In this document: positions 35,131 through 44,000 of the stretch, in pieces | Layout: the number at the start of each line of letters is the position of its first letter | How positions within the stretch are numbered: the stretch's first letter is position 1 | Source of the DNA: Actinomyces oris | Lineage (GTDB): Bacteria; Actinomycetota; Actinomycetes; Actinomycetales; Actinomycetaceae | Length of the DNA: 64,000 nucleotides | NCBI RefSeq assembly: GCF_001937665.1 | Contig: NZ_MSKL01000025.1 | Span: forward strand, 122,296 to 186,295 | Direction: 5' to 3' | Translations under genes and position numbers: made by a program | Notes under the pieces: model-generated | Database searches by the model: none | Seen by the model: the letters and a program-made list of their open reading frames with translations, nothing else | What the model was told of the DNA's origin: nothing

Positions 35131-35204
35131 TCGGGCTGGCGGGATTTGAACCCGCGGCCCCCTGCTCCCAAAGCAGGTGCGCTACCAAACTGCGCCACAG
35201 CCCG
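35131..35204 (-). tRNA. tRNA-Pro (anticodon TGG)
   Basis: A 74-base cloverleaf with acceptor stem CGGGCTG/CAGCCCG, discriminator A, anticodon stem-loop CCTGC-TTTGGGA-GCAGG and T-arm GCGGGTTCAAATCCCGC. CCA is not encoded. The integration repeat covers the anticodon loop to the 3' end. Confidence 0.95.
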
Positions 35205-35252
35205 TGGCGTGACGAAAGGGACCGCCGAGGAGCGGCCCCTTTCGGCTCACAG

Positions 35253-35323
35253 AGCGGGTGACGGGAATCGAACCCGCGCAATCTGCTTGGAAGGCAGAGG
35301 CTCTACCATTGAGCTACACCCGC
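35253..35323 (-). tRNA. tRNA-Gly (anticodon TCC)
   Basis: A 71-base cloverleaf with acceptor GCGGGTG/CACCCGC, discriminator T, anticodon stem-loop TCTGC-CTTCCAA-GCAGA and T-arm GCGGGTTCGATTCCCGT. It lies 48 bases upstream of tRNA-Pro on the same strand. A hairpin (gaaaggg ... cccttt, 35214-35241) sits between them. Confidence 0.95.
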
Positions 35324-35357
35324 ATGGATGAAGGGTTTCACCCCTCCACCGGCAACC

Positions 35358-35522
35358 TCACTGCTCGATGAGGCCCTCCTTGTAGGCCCGCGCCAGACGG
35401 CGAGGCACGGAGATCTCGCGGCCCTGGACGCGGATGGTGTTGAGCTCGGTGAGCTTGGCCTTCCACTGTGAGCGGCGGTTGCGGGTGTTGCTGCGGGACA
35501 TCTTCCGCTTCGGCACTGCCAT
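35358..35522 (-). CDS. rpmF: 50S ribosomal protein L32
   Basis: This 54-residue basic protein starts [20 protein letters not shown] and ends [14 protein letters not shown], the actinobacterial L32 pattern. It contains no Cys, so it is the zinc-independent form; some species keep a second Cys-containing copy under Zur control. ATG 35522 and TGA 35358-35360 are clear. The gene is followed after 34 bases by tRNA-Gly on the same strand. Confidence 0.93.
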   Translation of the reverse strand: MAVPKRKMSRSNTRNRRSQWKAKLTELNTIRVQGREISVPRRLARAYKEGLIEQ

Positions 35523-35677
35523 GGGCCCGCTCCTCTCTCATGAACCTGGGGATCGGACGACCCCTCGAAACTGGACCGAGGGACACCATAACGACATCGC
35601 CGGGACCGCTTCCAGTCCAGGACCGCCTCAATACGTGTGACATCGGTCCCGCAGCCGCTCCGTGCGAGGATCCTGCC

Positions 35678-36466
35678 ATGGCCCCGCAAGCCCCTCACAC
35701 ACCATCGCACCAACCATCTCAAGAGCAGGGATCCCCCGGGCTCATCACTCTGGCCCACGGGGAGCAGCCCGAGATCGACGTGGAGATCAAGAAGTCCCAC
35801 TTCCTGGCGCGCGCCTGTCGCACGGACTCCATGAGTGAGGCCCGCGACTTCATCGCAAGCGTGCGCTCCACCTACCCCGACGCACGCCACCACTGCTCGG
35901 CACTGACGCTCACCGACCTCTCGGACGGACACTCCCTGGCCGCCCCTCCCCCGCCCACCGAGCGCTCCAACGACGACGGCGAGCCCTCCGGCACAGCCGG
36001 CCAGCCCATGCTCGACGTGCTGCGGGGAACGGGACTGGCCAACACGACCGTCGTCGTCACCCGCTACTTCGGCGGAACGCTCCTGGGAACCGGCGGCCTG
36101 GTACGCGCCTACTCCGAGGCAACCGCTCAAGCACTGCATGCGGCCGCACGCGTCACCCTGACCCGGCTTCACCTATGGGACCTGCGGGTGCCAGTGGCTC
36201 AGGCCGGCAGGATCGAGGCCGAGCTGCGCTCCCGCGATCGCACCGCGACTTCGGGGCCAACGGTGGAGGACAGTGCCACCATCCCGGTCCCGACCATTCG
36301 CGTTGAGGAGACGATCTGGGGACCGACCCACGCGGTCCTCGTACTGGCCACCTCCTGCGCCGATCCTGCGCTCCTGCAGGCTCCGCTGGCGGCCCTGACT
36401 CGCGGCGAGGGGAGGGCCGAACCGGCCGGCAGCCGGCTGGTCGAAGTACCTGTGTCCCCGACCTGA
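35678..36466 (+). CDS. YigZ / IMPACT (UPF0029) family protein
   Basis: This 262-residue protein has the N-terminal UPF0029 domain: EIKKSHFLARACRTDSMSEARDFIASVR, then DDGEPSGTAGQPMLDVLRG and VVVTRYFGGTLLGTGGLVRAYSEA, which are the family hallmarks. A second, less conserved ferredoxin-like domain follows. Bacterial members are linked loosely to translation control or peptide handling; the molecular function is unsettled. ATG 35678 follows GAGGA. Divergent from rpmF. Confidence 0.88.
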   Translation: MAPQAPHTPSHQPSQEQGSPGLITLAHGEQPEIDVEIKKSHFLARACRTDSMSEARDFIASVRSTYPDARHHCSALTLTDLSDGHSLAAPPPPTERSNDDGEPSGTAGQPMLDVLRGTGLANTTVVVTRYFGGTLLGTGGLVRAYSEATAQALHAAARVTLTRLHLWDLRVPVAQAGRIEAELRSRDRTATSGPTVEDSATIPVPTIRVEETIWGPTHAVLVLATSCADPALLQAPLAALTRGEGRAEPAGSRLVEVPVSPT

Positions 36467-36690
36467 CGACGATCGGGCTCCCCGATCCCCCTGAGACGCC
36501 CTCGCGGCACGCGTGATCGTCAACGGGTACGCGACCACGATGCGAACAGATGACGGACGGATGTGGCGATCGCCGTCGGTCACGGGGTAGGGTTCTCGCC
36601 AACGGCCGGGGCACCAAGCCCCGGACGACCCTATGAGCAGTCACGCCCAGGCAGGCGCAGTCAGTCGCCTTGAGGAACAGAGGAGGACCC
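36467..36690 (+). promoter_or_regulatory. Promoter and leader region of the cysteine operon, upstream part
   Basis: There is no gene between the YigZ stop and the leader ORF. TAGGGT near 36586-36591 resembles an actinobacterial -10 box. A perfect seven-base hairpin (ccggggc-accaa-gccccgg, 36606-36624) follows at about the expected RNA 5' end. I could not match this to a known riboswitch. Confidence 0.4.
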
Positions 36691-36774
36691 GTGATGGTTA
36701 TGACCGTCATGTGCACCGTGTCCGCCATGTCCTCCATGCCCATCGCGCCCGCGTGCTGCTGCCGGTGTCGGTAG
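36691..36774 (+). CDS. Cysteine-rich leader peptide, candidate attenuator of cysK-cysE
   Basis: GTG 36691 or ATG 36694, preceded seven bases earlier by AGGAGG, opens a 26-27 codon frame. It ends Pro-Ala-Cys-Cys-Cys-Arg-Cys-Arg-stop. Four of the last six codons are Cys (TGC TGC TGC, TGT) and a fifth is at 36712; five Met codons also occur. The ribosome site, Cys run and place 240 bases before cysK are what a cysteine-responsive attenuator needs. Poly-Cys short ORFs with this role are known in mycobacteria. Not seen with a plain ORF search because it is so short. Confidence 0.75.
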   Translation: MMVMTVMCTVSAMSSMPIAPACCCRCR

Positions 36775-36795
36775 GGCGCCAGGCCATGACATCTG

Positions 36796-36919
36796 TGCGC
36801 GTACCGCTGCGCGCATGCCCGGCGCTCCCGGAGCAGGCGGTCACCCCTGCTGTTTGAGCCACTCCGTACGACGTGGCCACCCCTGACGGACGCGGACCGT
36901 CCCCATTTCTCTTCCTCTC
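36796..36919 (+). terminator. Candidate attenuator hairpins between leader peptide and cysK
   Basis: A six-base stem (tgcgcg/cgcgca, 36796-36815) is followed by gacgg-acgcgga-ccgtc (36885-36901). A pyrimidine-rich run containing atttctcttcctctc follows directly, consistent with a weak intrinsic terminator. Alternative pairings with the leader's Cys codons are possible but were not computed. Confidence 0.4.
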
Positions 36920-37014
36920 ACGAGCTCTTGCGGGCCCGACGTCGCCTCATCGCGCAGCGCCGCCGGTCACCGCAGCCACAGGGCTCACCCAACCCACATC
37001 CGAAGGACATCACT

Positions 37015-37944
37015 ATGACGTACGCACCTAACGCAACCGCCCTGGTCGGCAACACTCCCCTGGTCCGCATCAACCGTGTCACCGATGGAGCCCCCGCCAC
37101 CGTCCTGGCCAAGGTGGAGGCCTTCGAGCCGGCCGCCTCGGTCAAGGACCGCATCGCTCTGTCCATCGTGCGCGCCGCAGAGGAGTCCGGTGACCTCAAG
37201 CCCGGCGGCACCATCGTGGAGGCGACCTCCGGGAACACCGGAGTCGGCCTGGCCATGGTGGGTGCGGCCCTGGGCTACAAGGTGATCATCACCATGCCCG
37301 AGACCATGTCCAAGGAGCGCCGGGCGATCATGCGCGCCTTCGGTGCGGAGCTGGTGCTGACCACTGAGGGCGGCGTGGCCGGGGCGGTCAAGCGTGCTGA
37401 GGAGATCCAGGCGGCCATCCCCAACTCGATCCTGGCATCCCAGTTCACCAACCCCGCCAACCCCAAGGTCCACCGCGAGACCACGGCCCGGGAGATCCTG
37501 GAGCAGACCGGGGGTGACATCGACGTCTTCGTAGCCGGCATCGGCACCGGGGGCACGCTGACCGGTGTGGGCCAGGTTCTGCGCCAGGAGAAGCCCGGGG
37601 TAAGGATCTACGGCGTCGAGCCCTCCGAGTCCCCGCTGCTGAGCGAGGGGCAGGCCGCACCCCACAAGATCCAGGGTCTGGGCCCCAACGTGGTTCCCGA
37701 GATCCTCGACCAGGGCATCTGGGACGAGCTGCTCCACATCGACTCCGACGTCGCCATCACCTACGCACGCCGTGCCGCGGCGGAGGAGGGCCTCCTCGTG
37801 GGGATCTCCTCGGGCGCTGCTCTGGCCGCCGCCAGCGAGCTGGCCAGGCGCCCCGAGCTGGAGGGCAAGACCATCGTCACCGTCCTGCCGGACACCGGTG
37901 AGCGCTACCTGTCCACGCCTCTGTTCAAGGACTACCTCGACTGA
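37015..37944 (+). CDS. cysK: Cysteine synthase (O-acetylserine sulfhydrylase)
   Basis: This 309-residue PLP enzyme makes Cys from O-acetylserine and sulfide. The PLP lysine is in EPAASVKDRIAL, the substrate loop is TSGNTGVGLAMVGAA, and the phosphate loop is GIGTGGTLTGVG. ATG 37015 follows GAAGGA; a longer frame starts at 36928 but overlaps the leader. It is followed by cysE on the same strand, so the two-step pathway from Ser is encoded together. A Cys-rich leader peptide upstream suggests feedback by Cys-tRNA level. Confidence 0.95.
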   Translation: MTYAPNATALVGNTPLVRINRVTDGAPATVLAKVEAFEPAASVKDRIALSIVRAAEESGDLKPGGTIVEATSGNTGVGLAMVGAALGYKVIITMPETMSKERRAIMRAFGAELVLTTEGGVAGAVKRAEEIQAAIPNSILASQFTNPANPKVHRETTAREILEQTGGDIDVFVAGIGTGGTLTGVGQVLRQEKPGVRIYGVEPSESPLLSEGQAAPHKIQGLGPNVVPEILDQGIWDELLHIDSDVAITYARRAAAEEGLLVGISSGAALAAASELARRPELEGKTIVTVLPDTGERYLSTPLFKDYLD

Positions 37945-37949
37945 CGGCC

Positions 37950-37989
37950 CCGACGGCGGCGATCCTGGGAACAGGTGAGCCGCCGTCGG
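37950..37989 (+). terminator. Hairpin between cysK and cysE
   Basis: A perfect ten-base stem (ccgacggcgg with ccgccgtcgg) and a 20-base loop begin six bases after the cysK stop, followed by tgttgtc. It may reduce cysE expression relative to cysK or stabilise the cysK mRNA. Confidence 0.55.
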
Positions 37990-38069
37990 TGTTGTCACCG
38001 GCGCAGCGGGTGAGGTGAAGGCTCACAAGCCGACCTGGGCCGCACCGTCACCCACCAGAGGAGCACACC

Positions 38070-38645
38070 ATGCACAACTCCGAACGGTCCCTTCTGGACC
38101 TGGCCCGCGAAGACCTAGCCACGGCCCGCAGGCGCGATCCCGCCGCCCGTTCCAACGTGGAGGTGGCCCTCCTCTACCCGGGCGTCCACGCCCTGTGGGC
38201 GCACCGGGCCGCCCACAAGCTGTGGCACAAGGGGCACCGCTTCGCGGCGCGCGCCCTGTCTCAGGCCGCCCGAAACTTCACCGGTATCGAGATCCACCCG
38301 GCCGCAGTCATCGGTGAGCGCTTCTTCATCGACCACGGCATGGGCGTGGTCATCGGCGAGACGGCCGAGGTCGGCGACGACGTCCTGCTGTTCCACGGAG
38401 TGACACTGGGCGGGGTGTCGATGAGCCCCGGCAAGCGTCATCCCACCATCGGCAACAATGTGCAGATCGGAGCCGGCGCCAAGGTCCTGGGGCCGGTCGT
38501 CGTCGAGGACGGGGCCAAGGTGGGTGCCAACGCGGTCCTGGTGAAGAACCTCCCGCAGGGCTATGTCGCCGTGGGCGTACCCAGCCGAGCCCGCGACCCT
38601 CGCACCGACCCCGAGCTCATGATGGATCCGACCATCTACATCTGA
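38070..38645 (+). CDS. cysE: Serine O-acetyltransferase
   Basis: This 191-residue enzyme supplies O-acetylserine to CysK. The N-terminal helical part is short (epsC-like form). The rest is a left-handed beta helix with hexapeptide repeats, including [44 protein letters not shown] with the catalytic His/Asp region. GGAG precedes ATG 38070. The C-terminus (PTIYI) ends in Ile, as in SATs that bind CysK, so a cysteine synthase complex is plausible. Confidence 0.93.
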   Translation: MHNSERSLLDLAREDLATARRRDPAARSNVEVALLYPGVHALWAHRAAHKLWHKGHRFAARALSQAARNFTGIEIHPAAVIGERFFIDHGMGVVIGETAEVGDDVLLFHGVTLGGVSMSPGKRHPTIGNNVQIGAGAKVLGPVVVEDGAKVGANAVLVKNLPQGYVAVGVPSRARDPRTDPELMMDPTIYI

Positions 38646-38739
38646 GCCGCCTCTCAGTGGCCCGGAGACCGCCTCATGCCGTCCCTCGAGTATTCCGGCA
38701 AGCCCCTGGGGCACCCGCTGAGCGCACTCATGCACCCGG

Positions 38740-40038
38740 TCAGCGGGCGACCACTCCGGTGGCCAGGTCGCGCAGGCGGTTGAAGACCCGGCCGCCGGAG
38801 GCGCGTGAGCCGTCATGCTCGTACTCGCTGGTGATCCAGATGCGCAGGCCGGGGATGAGCGCGGCCGTCTCCAGGGAGGTGGTCATCGGCACGAACACGT
38901 CGCGGGCGTAGACGGCGGCCGCCCCGGGGGTCGTCGTGGACCTGAGGCGGGTCGGGTCGTAGAGCGCCGGCCACTCGTGCGCGGCCAGGAGGTCTGCCAC
39001 CTCCAGCCAGGGGTGCAGGCCGGTGTCCTCGACGAAGGCATCACGGCGCACGTGCTCACCTGTCAACAGGGTGGGATCGTCGTCGAAGACCGCGGGGCGC
39101 ACCCGCTGGGCCGCCCAGTCGGTGGTGCCGGTGTCGGCCCAGCAGGACTCGTGGATGACGGCGTAGAGCGGGAACCTGCCGCCGAAGGGCAGGCACTGTC
39201 CCAGGTCGTAGCGGAAGGCCCATGAGTCGGGGTCGCGTTCCAGGAGGTAGTGGATCGTGTCCGCGCCCCCGGCTCCACCCAGCAGGGCGCCGAGCGAGCG
39301 CAGGCGCTCAGGTCCGACGAGGTCTCCAGCCGCCGTCCTCAGCTCGCCCCGACCGGCCTTCTCAGCCAGGGACGCCATGCGGTCGCGGTCCTGGGGGAAG
39401 CGGGCGTAGTACTCCTCGCTCTTGAGGCGCATCGCCTCGTAGCTGAGGGCGTAGACCTCGTCAATGCTGTGCCCGACGGCGGGCAGGCCACCGGTGATGT
39501 AGACCTTCTCCAGGCTCTGGGCATGCTCGGAGAGGTACCGGGTGACGCAGAACCCTCCGAAGGACTGGCCCAGCAGGCTCCAGCGCTCCAGGCCCAGAGC
39601 GCGGCGCAGGTCCTCGCAGTCCTCGACGATCTCATCGGCACGCAGATGAGTGAGCAGCCGGGCGGTGTCTACTGGGGTGCCGGCGGCATCGGGCCGGTCC
39701 ACCGGGCTGGAGGCTCCGGTGCCGCGCTGGTCGACGAGGATGAGTCGGTGGTGCTCGAGGATCGCACCGATCCAGCCGAGCCCGGAGTCGGCACTGGGGC
39801 GGGGTGCCTCGCAGCCCGGCCCGCCCTGAAGGAAGACCAGTGGCGGCCGGGAGACCGGGTCGATGCCGGCAACTGAGATCTCACGGGCGTAGACAGTGAT
39901 GGTCTCCGTGCCGTCCGGGGCTAAGTCCCCCTGCCCGCTGCGGTCCAGGGGAACGGTCAGGTGATGGTCGCGGGTCAGCAGGCCGGCGGTCGAGGAGGAC
40001 CAGCTCGAGGAGTGCAGGGCGGGCGAGGCGTTCGACAT
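38740..40038 (-). CDS. Proline iminopeptidase-like alpha/beta hydrolase (S33)
   Basis: This 432-residue cytoplasmic hydrolase cleaves N-terminal Pro or related residues from peptides. Family motifs are LVFLQGGPGCEAPRP (oxyanion hole), LVDQRGTGASSP, GQSFGGFCVTRYL with the nucleophile Ser, and a C-terminal EYEHDGSRASG with the His region. There is no signal peptide. It lies 41 bases upstream of, and is codirectional with, no other gene except the nearby glycosylase (also minus). Confidence 0.88.
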   Translation of the reverse strand: MSNASPALHSSSWSSSTAGLLTRDHHLTVPLDRSGQGDLAPDGTETITVYAREISVAGIDPVSRPPLVFLQGGPGCEAPRPSADSGLGWIGAILEHHRLILVDQRGTGASSPVDRPDAAGTPVDTARLLTHLRADEIVEDCEDLRRALGLERWSLLGQSFGGFCVTRYLSEHAQSLEKVYITGGLPAVGHSIDEVYALSYEAMRLKSEEYYARFPQDRDRMASLAEKAGRGELRTAAGDLVGPERLRSLGALLGGAGGADTIHYLLERDPDSWAFRYDLGQCLPFGGRFPLYAVIHESCWADTGTTDWAAQRVRPAVFDDDPTLLTGEHVRRDAFVEDTGLHPWLEVADLLAAHEWPALYDPTRLRSTTTPGAAAVYARDVFVPMTTSLETAALIPGLRIWITSEYEHDGSRASGGRVFNRLRDLATGVVAR

Positions 40039-40078
40039 GCCGCCACCTTAGTGGGACCCGGAGGGTCACCAGCCGGTT

Positions 40079-41080
40079 TCAGTGGGCCTGACAGGTCGGG
40101 CACCAGAAGAGCCGGCGGGAGGCGACCTCCCGCTCCGCCACCGGGGTCCCGCAGCGCAGGCAGGGACGGCCAGTGCGGTGGTACACGTACCACCGGCCGG
40201 CCTCGGGGTCGTCAGGTGGCAGGGGGTCGGGGACGTCGTCGAGGTCGACGGTGGTGATGAAGCCGGTGGCCACCCCGTACTCCATGAGGGGACGCAGGTC
40301 CTCCCAGATGGCCCGCAGCCGCTCCTGGCTGATGCGGTTGCCCGCTCGGAACGGCGAGACCCCGACCCGGAAGAGCGTCTCGGCCCGGTAGATGTTGCCG
40401 GCTCCGGAGATGACGGCCTGGTCCATGAGCAGCTCCCCGATGCTCTTGCGCCGCGAGCGCGCCTTGGCCACGAAGGACTCGACGTCGGCGTCGGCACGCA
40501 GCGGGTCCGGGCCGAGGCGACGGCGCACGGCGGCCACGCCCTCGGAGTCCAGCAGCTCGCAGGCCGCCGGCCCGGTCAGGTCGGCCACCCCGTGCTCGCC
40601 GAGCAGCCGCAGCCGCACCGCGCCACGCGGCTCGGGCGGTTCCCACTCCTCGGGGGCGGGCCCATGCGTGGCTGCATCCTGCCCCTCGGCTTCGAGGCTC
40701 CCACCGTTCAGCCCGGCCAGGGCCGACCCTCCCCCACCTTTGAGGGCATGCTCGCCGCGCTCACCGACGCGCCGACGCGGCGCCCCGATGGCGTGGGGCG
40801 CCGTGAACTCACGGTCGCCGTCGAAGGTCCACGCCCCGTAGAGGCCCAGGTGAATCCGCAGCCAGGTGACGGAGGCGTCGTCGAGGGACATGTCGGCGCG
40901 AGGGCCGAAGGGCAGGAAGAGGTGCTTGCCATGGGCCTGGCTGCCCAGGAGGACCTGACCGTCAAGACGGCTCGCTCCGTCCGCGAAACGCCCCTGCGGC
41001 GAGCGCACGCGCAGGCTCTGACCACCGTAGAGCTCGTCAAGGGCGGCGGCGAGCCGGTGGATGGTGTGCCCCTCCGGCAT
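40079..41080 (-). CDS. Fpg/Nei family DNA glycosylase (endonuclease VIII-like)
   Basis: This 333-residue base-excision repair enzyme removes oxidised bases and nicks the backbone. The catalytic N-terminus is Met-Pro-Glu-Gly-His-Thr (Pro2, Glu3), the Nei-type variant. The H2TH region follows (SIGELLMDQAVISGAGNIYRAETLF). The C-terminal zinc finger CLRCGTPVAEREVASRRLFWCPTC supplies four Cys. A Gly/Ala/Glu-rich insertion near residues 85-145 is larger than in most relatives. The stop is two bases past rpiB's opposite end spacing; the gene directly follows rpiB. Confidence 0.92.
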   Translation of the reverse strand: MPEGHTIHRLAAALDELYGGQSLRVRSPQGRFADGASRLDGQVLLGSQAHGKHLFLPFGPRADMSLDDASVTWLRIHLGLYGAWTFDGDREFTAPHAIGAPRRRVGERGEHALKGGGGSALAGLNGGSLEAEGQDAATHGPAPEEWEPPEPRGAVRLRLLGEHGVADLTGPAACELLDSEGVAAVRRRLGPDPLRADADVESFVAKARSRRKSIGELLMDQAVISGAGNIYRAETLFRVGVSPFRAGNRISQERLRAIWEDLRPLMEYGVATGFITTVDLDDVPDPLPPDDPEAGRWYVYHRTGRPCLRCGTPVAEREVASRRLFWCPTCQAH

Positions 41081-41082
41081 GC

Positions 41083-41589
41083 TCAGGCCCCGGTGGGGGT
41101 GGAGGCGCCGCCGGGATCCGCTGCCGGTTTGGCGTCCCCGTGAATGCGACGCTCATAGTCGGTGAGCTGCGCGATACGACGCGCGTGGCGCTCATCCCCG
41201 CTGAAGGGCTCGGCGAGGAAGGCGTCGATAATCTCCATTCCCGTGTCCAGGTCGTGCATGCGCCCTCCGACGGCGACGACATTAGCGTTGTTGTGCTGCC
41301 GGCCGAGTCGGGCCGTCTCGATCGACCAGGCCAGGGCGGCGCGCACTCCGTCGACCTTGTTGGCGGCGATCTGCTCCCCGTTGCCGCTCCCCCCGAGAAC
41401 AATGCCAAAACTGCCGGCGTCGGCCACAACGGCCTCCCCGCAGGCCAGGCAGAAGGCGGGGTAATCGTCATCCGGGTCGTATGAGTGGGCTCCGTGGTCG
41501 ACGACGCTGTGCCCCTGTTCCCTCAGGTGCTCGATCACGGCGCTCTTGAGCTCGAAACCGGCGTGGTCGGAGGCAATATGGATGCGCAT
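41083..41589 (-). CDS. rpiB: Ribose-5-phosphate isomerase B
   Basis: This 168-residue LacA/RpiB enzyme interconverts ribose-5-P and ribulose-5-P in the pentose phosphate pathway. Motifs are IHIASDHAGFELK at the N-terminus, GIVLGGSGNGEQIAANKVDGVRAAL with the active-site region, and RQHNNANVVAVGGR. The mycobacterial-type acid base Glu rather than Cys appears in GNGEQIA. It ends two bases before the glycosylase start, so the two are cotranscribed. Confidence 0.93.
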   Translation of the reverse strand: MRIHIASDHAGFELKSAVIEHLREQGHSVVDHGAHSYDPDDDYPAFCLACGEAVVADAGSFGIVLGGSGNGEQIAANKVDGVRAALAWSIETARLGRQHNNANVVAVGGRMHDLDTGMEIIDAFLAEPFSGDERHARRIAQLTDYERRIHGDAKPAADPGGASTPTGA

Positions 41590-41687
41590 GGGCAGAATTG
41601 TGCCTCACGCGAACAGCGCTTCGCACCATGAGGGCACGGGTGCTGTCAGGACGCCGGACGGCACCGGACCGGGTTAGCGTGTCCGCT

Positions 41688-43871
41688 ATGACTGACGCCT
41701 CCGCGACCTCACCGATTCCCACCGGCTCCTCATCCGACTCACCAATCCGGGACTCTCAGCCGGCGAGCGCCTCCGGCACCACTGCCGGCGAGGTTCTCGC
41801 CGGAGTGCTGGAGACGGGGCACACCGACACCTCCATCCGCCCCCAGGACGACCTGTTCCGATTCGTCAACGGCCAGTGGCTCGCCACCGCCGAGATCCCG
41901 GCGGACCGCCCCAGCAGCGGTGCTTTCACCACGCTGCGCGACGAGGCCGAGGCCGCCTGCCGCCAGATCGTCGAGGAGCTCGCCAAGCACTTCTCCTCCG
42001 TTGCGTCCGAGAGTGCCCCGGAGGTCCTGGCCACCAACCGGGGCCGAGTCGGCGCCCTTTACGAGGCCTTCATGGACGAGGCCCACCTGGAGGAGCTCGG
42101 GGCCGAGCCACTGACTGAGGAGCTGGCGCCGGTGCTGGGGGCCTCCTCCAAGGAGGAGCTGGCCAGAGCGCTGGGCAAGATGACGCCGATCGGCTTCATG
42201 GGCGTCGTCGGTGCGGATGTCGAGGTCGACATCAACGACCCGGAGCGCTATACGAGCTGGATCGGCCAGTCGGGGCTGGGGCTGCCGGACGAGTCGTACT
42301 ACCGCGAGGAGGCTCAGGCCCCGCTGCGCCAGGCCTACGTGGCGCACGTGGCCAGGATGCTGGTGCTGGCGGGTCTGACGGAGTCCTTCGGCGCCTCCGG
42401 TGAGGACCTCGCCGAGCGGGTCATGGCCGTGGAGACCGCCCTGGCCAAGGGCCACTGGGACCGCGTCACATGCCGTGACGTGGAGAAGATGAACAACCCG
42501 ATGTCCTGGCAGGAGATCGTGGACTCGGCGCCTGGCCTTCCCTGGCACGAGTGGCGTGAAGGGATTCGCGCGGCCGCCCGAACCGCCGGCATCGAGCAGA
42601 CCGTCTTCCTCAACGAGACCATCGTCACCCAGCCCGACTACCTCCCCCACGCGGCCGGCGTCTGGCAGGAAACCGACCTGGGGGACCTCAAGGCCTGGGC
42701 GGCCTGGCACGTCGTTCACGGACGCGCCACCCTGCTGTCAGGAGCCTTCGTGGAGGAGAACTTCGACTTCTATGGCCGCACGCTCCAGGGGACTGACGAG
42801 CTGCGCCCCCGTTGGAAGCGCGGCGTCGGCCTGGTGGAGTCCTGTCTGGGCGAGGCGCTGGGCGAGATCTACGTGGAGCGGCACTTCCCGCCGTCGCACA
42901 AGTCAATGATGGAGACCCTGGTGGGCCGGCTCATCGAGGCCTACCGCCAGTCCATCTCCTCGTTGGAGTGGATGAGTCCGGCCACGCGGGAACGGGCCCT
43001 GGAGAAGCTGGCTCTGTTCACCCCCAAGATCGGCTACCCGGTGCGCTGGCGCGACTACTCCGCCGTCGAGATCGTCCCCGGGGACGTCCTGGCCTCGGTG
43101 CGCAGCGTGGAGCGGGCCGATATGGCCTACTCGCTGAGCAAGCTGTCCAAGCCGGTGGACCGCGACGAGTGGCACATGACCCCGCAGACGGTCAACGCCT
43201 ACTACAACCCCACCATGAATGAGATCGTCTTCCCCGCTGCGATCCTTCAGCCTCCCTTCTTCGACCCGCAGGCCGACGACGCCGTGAACTACGCGGGGAT
43301 CGGCGCTGTCATCGGCCACGAGATCGGCCACGGCTTCGACGACCAGGGCTCCACCTTCGACGGCACCGGAAAGGTCAGCGACTGGTGGACTCAGGAGGAC
43401 CGGGATGCCTTCACCGAGCGTACGAGCGCGCTCATCAGCCAGTACGACGCCTACACGCCCGAGGTCGTCGTCGACAAGCACCGGGCAGCGGGCACGGAGG
43501 ACACCGAGATCCCGCACGTCAACGGCGCTTTGACCATCGGGGAGAACATCGGCGACCTGGGTGGCCTGGGCATCGCCCTCAAGGCATATTCCTTGGCCCT
43601 GGCCGACGCCGGTATCCCCTCAGTGGAGAAGGCTCCCGTCATCGACGGACTCACTGGTCTACAGCGCTTCTTCTACTCCTGGGCTCGGATCTGGCGCTCC
43701 AAGAGCCGCCCGGACTACGCCGAGCTGCTTCTGACCGTGGACCCGCATTCGCCGGCCGAGTTCCGGTGCAACGGGATCGTGCGCAATGTCGACGCCTTCT
43801 ACGAGGCCTTCGACGTCACGTCCGACGACGCCTTGTGGCTGGCCCCGGACAAACGGGTCTCCATCTGGTAA
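41688..43871 (+). CDS. pepO: M13 family zinc endopeptidase (PepO-like)
   Basis: This 727-residue peptidase of the neprilysin family cleaves peptides. The zinc site is VIGHEIGHGFDDQG (HExxH) with the downstream Glu in ENIGDLGG. The substrate-binding NAYYNPTMNEIVFPAAIL motif and C-terminal VDPHSPAEFRCNGIVRN are typical. No signal peptide is apparent, so it is probably cytoplasmic. ATG 41688 is used rather than 41598, which overlaps the rpiB promoter. Confidence 0.93.
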   Translation: MTDASATSPIPTGSSSDSPIRDSQPASASGTTAGEVLAGVLETGHTDTSIRPQDDLFRFVNGQWLATAEIPADRPSSGAFTTLRDEAEAACRQIVEELAKHFSSVASESAPEVLATNRGRVGALYEAFMDEAHLEELGAEPLTEELAPVLGASSKEELARALGKMTPIGFMGVVGADVEVDINDPERYTSWIGQSGLGLPDESYYREEAQAPLRQAYVAHVARMLVLAGLTESFGASGEDLAERVMAVETALAKGHWDRVTCRDVEKMNNPMSWQEIVDSAPGLPWHEWREGIRAAARTAGIEQTVFLNETIVTQPDYLPHAAGVWQETDLGDLKAWAAWHVVHGRATLLSGAFVEENFDFYGRTLQGTDELRPRWKRGVGLVESCLGEALGEIYVERHFPPSHKSMMETLVGRLIEAYRQSISSLEWMSPATRERALEKLALFTPKIGYPVRWRDYSAVEIVPGDVLASVRSVERADMAYSLSKLSKPVDRDEWHMTPQTVNAYYNPTMNEIVFPAAILQPPFFDPQADDAVNYAGIGAVIGHEIGHGFDDQGSTFDGTGKVSDWWTQEDRDAFTERTSALISQYDAYTPEVVVDKHRAAGTEDTEIPHVNGALTIGENIGDLGGLGIALKAYSLALADAGIPSVEKAPVIDGLTGLQRFFYSWARIWRSKSRPDYAELLLTVDPHSPAEFRCNGIVRNVDAFYEAFDVTSDDALWLAPDKRVSIW

Positions 43872-44000
43872 CGGATCCGGGCGCTCGGAACCGCACCCGC
43901 AAGCCAGAACCCATTGGCCCACATAAGATAAGCCGCAACTACTCGGCACTGAGGCCGATACCTCATTCACAGAAAACGATGGAACCTCCTCCCATAGAAC

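Larger units (their letters stand above)
33487..35179. mobile_element. Remnant of an integrated phage between tRNA-Pro-derived repeats
   Basis: About 1.7 kb is bounded by the truncated tRNA copy and the corresponding part of the intact tRNA-Pro gene. Inside are only two minus-strand genes with phage structural character and a terminator. No integrase, repressor or lysis gene remains, so the element is a deletion product rather than an active prophage. The two repeats have begun to diverge, which fits an old insertion. Confidence 0.7.

Noticed and set aside
36633..36857. Longer plus-strand frame overlapping the cysteine leader
   Set aside because: Different frame from the well-initiated Cys-rich leader, composition Arg/His-rich and no ribosome site.
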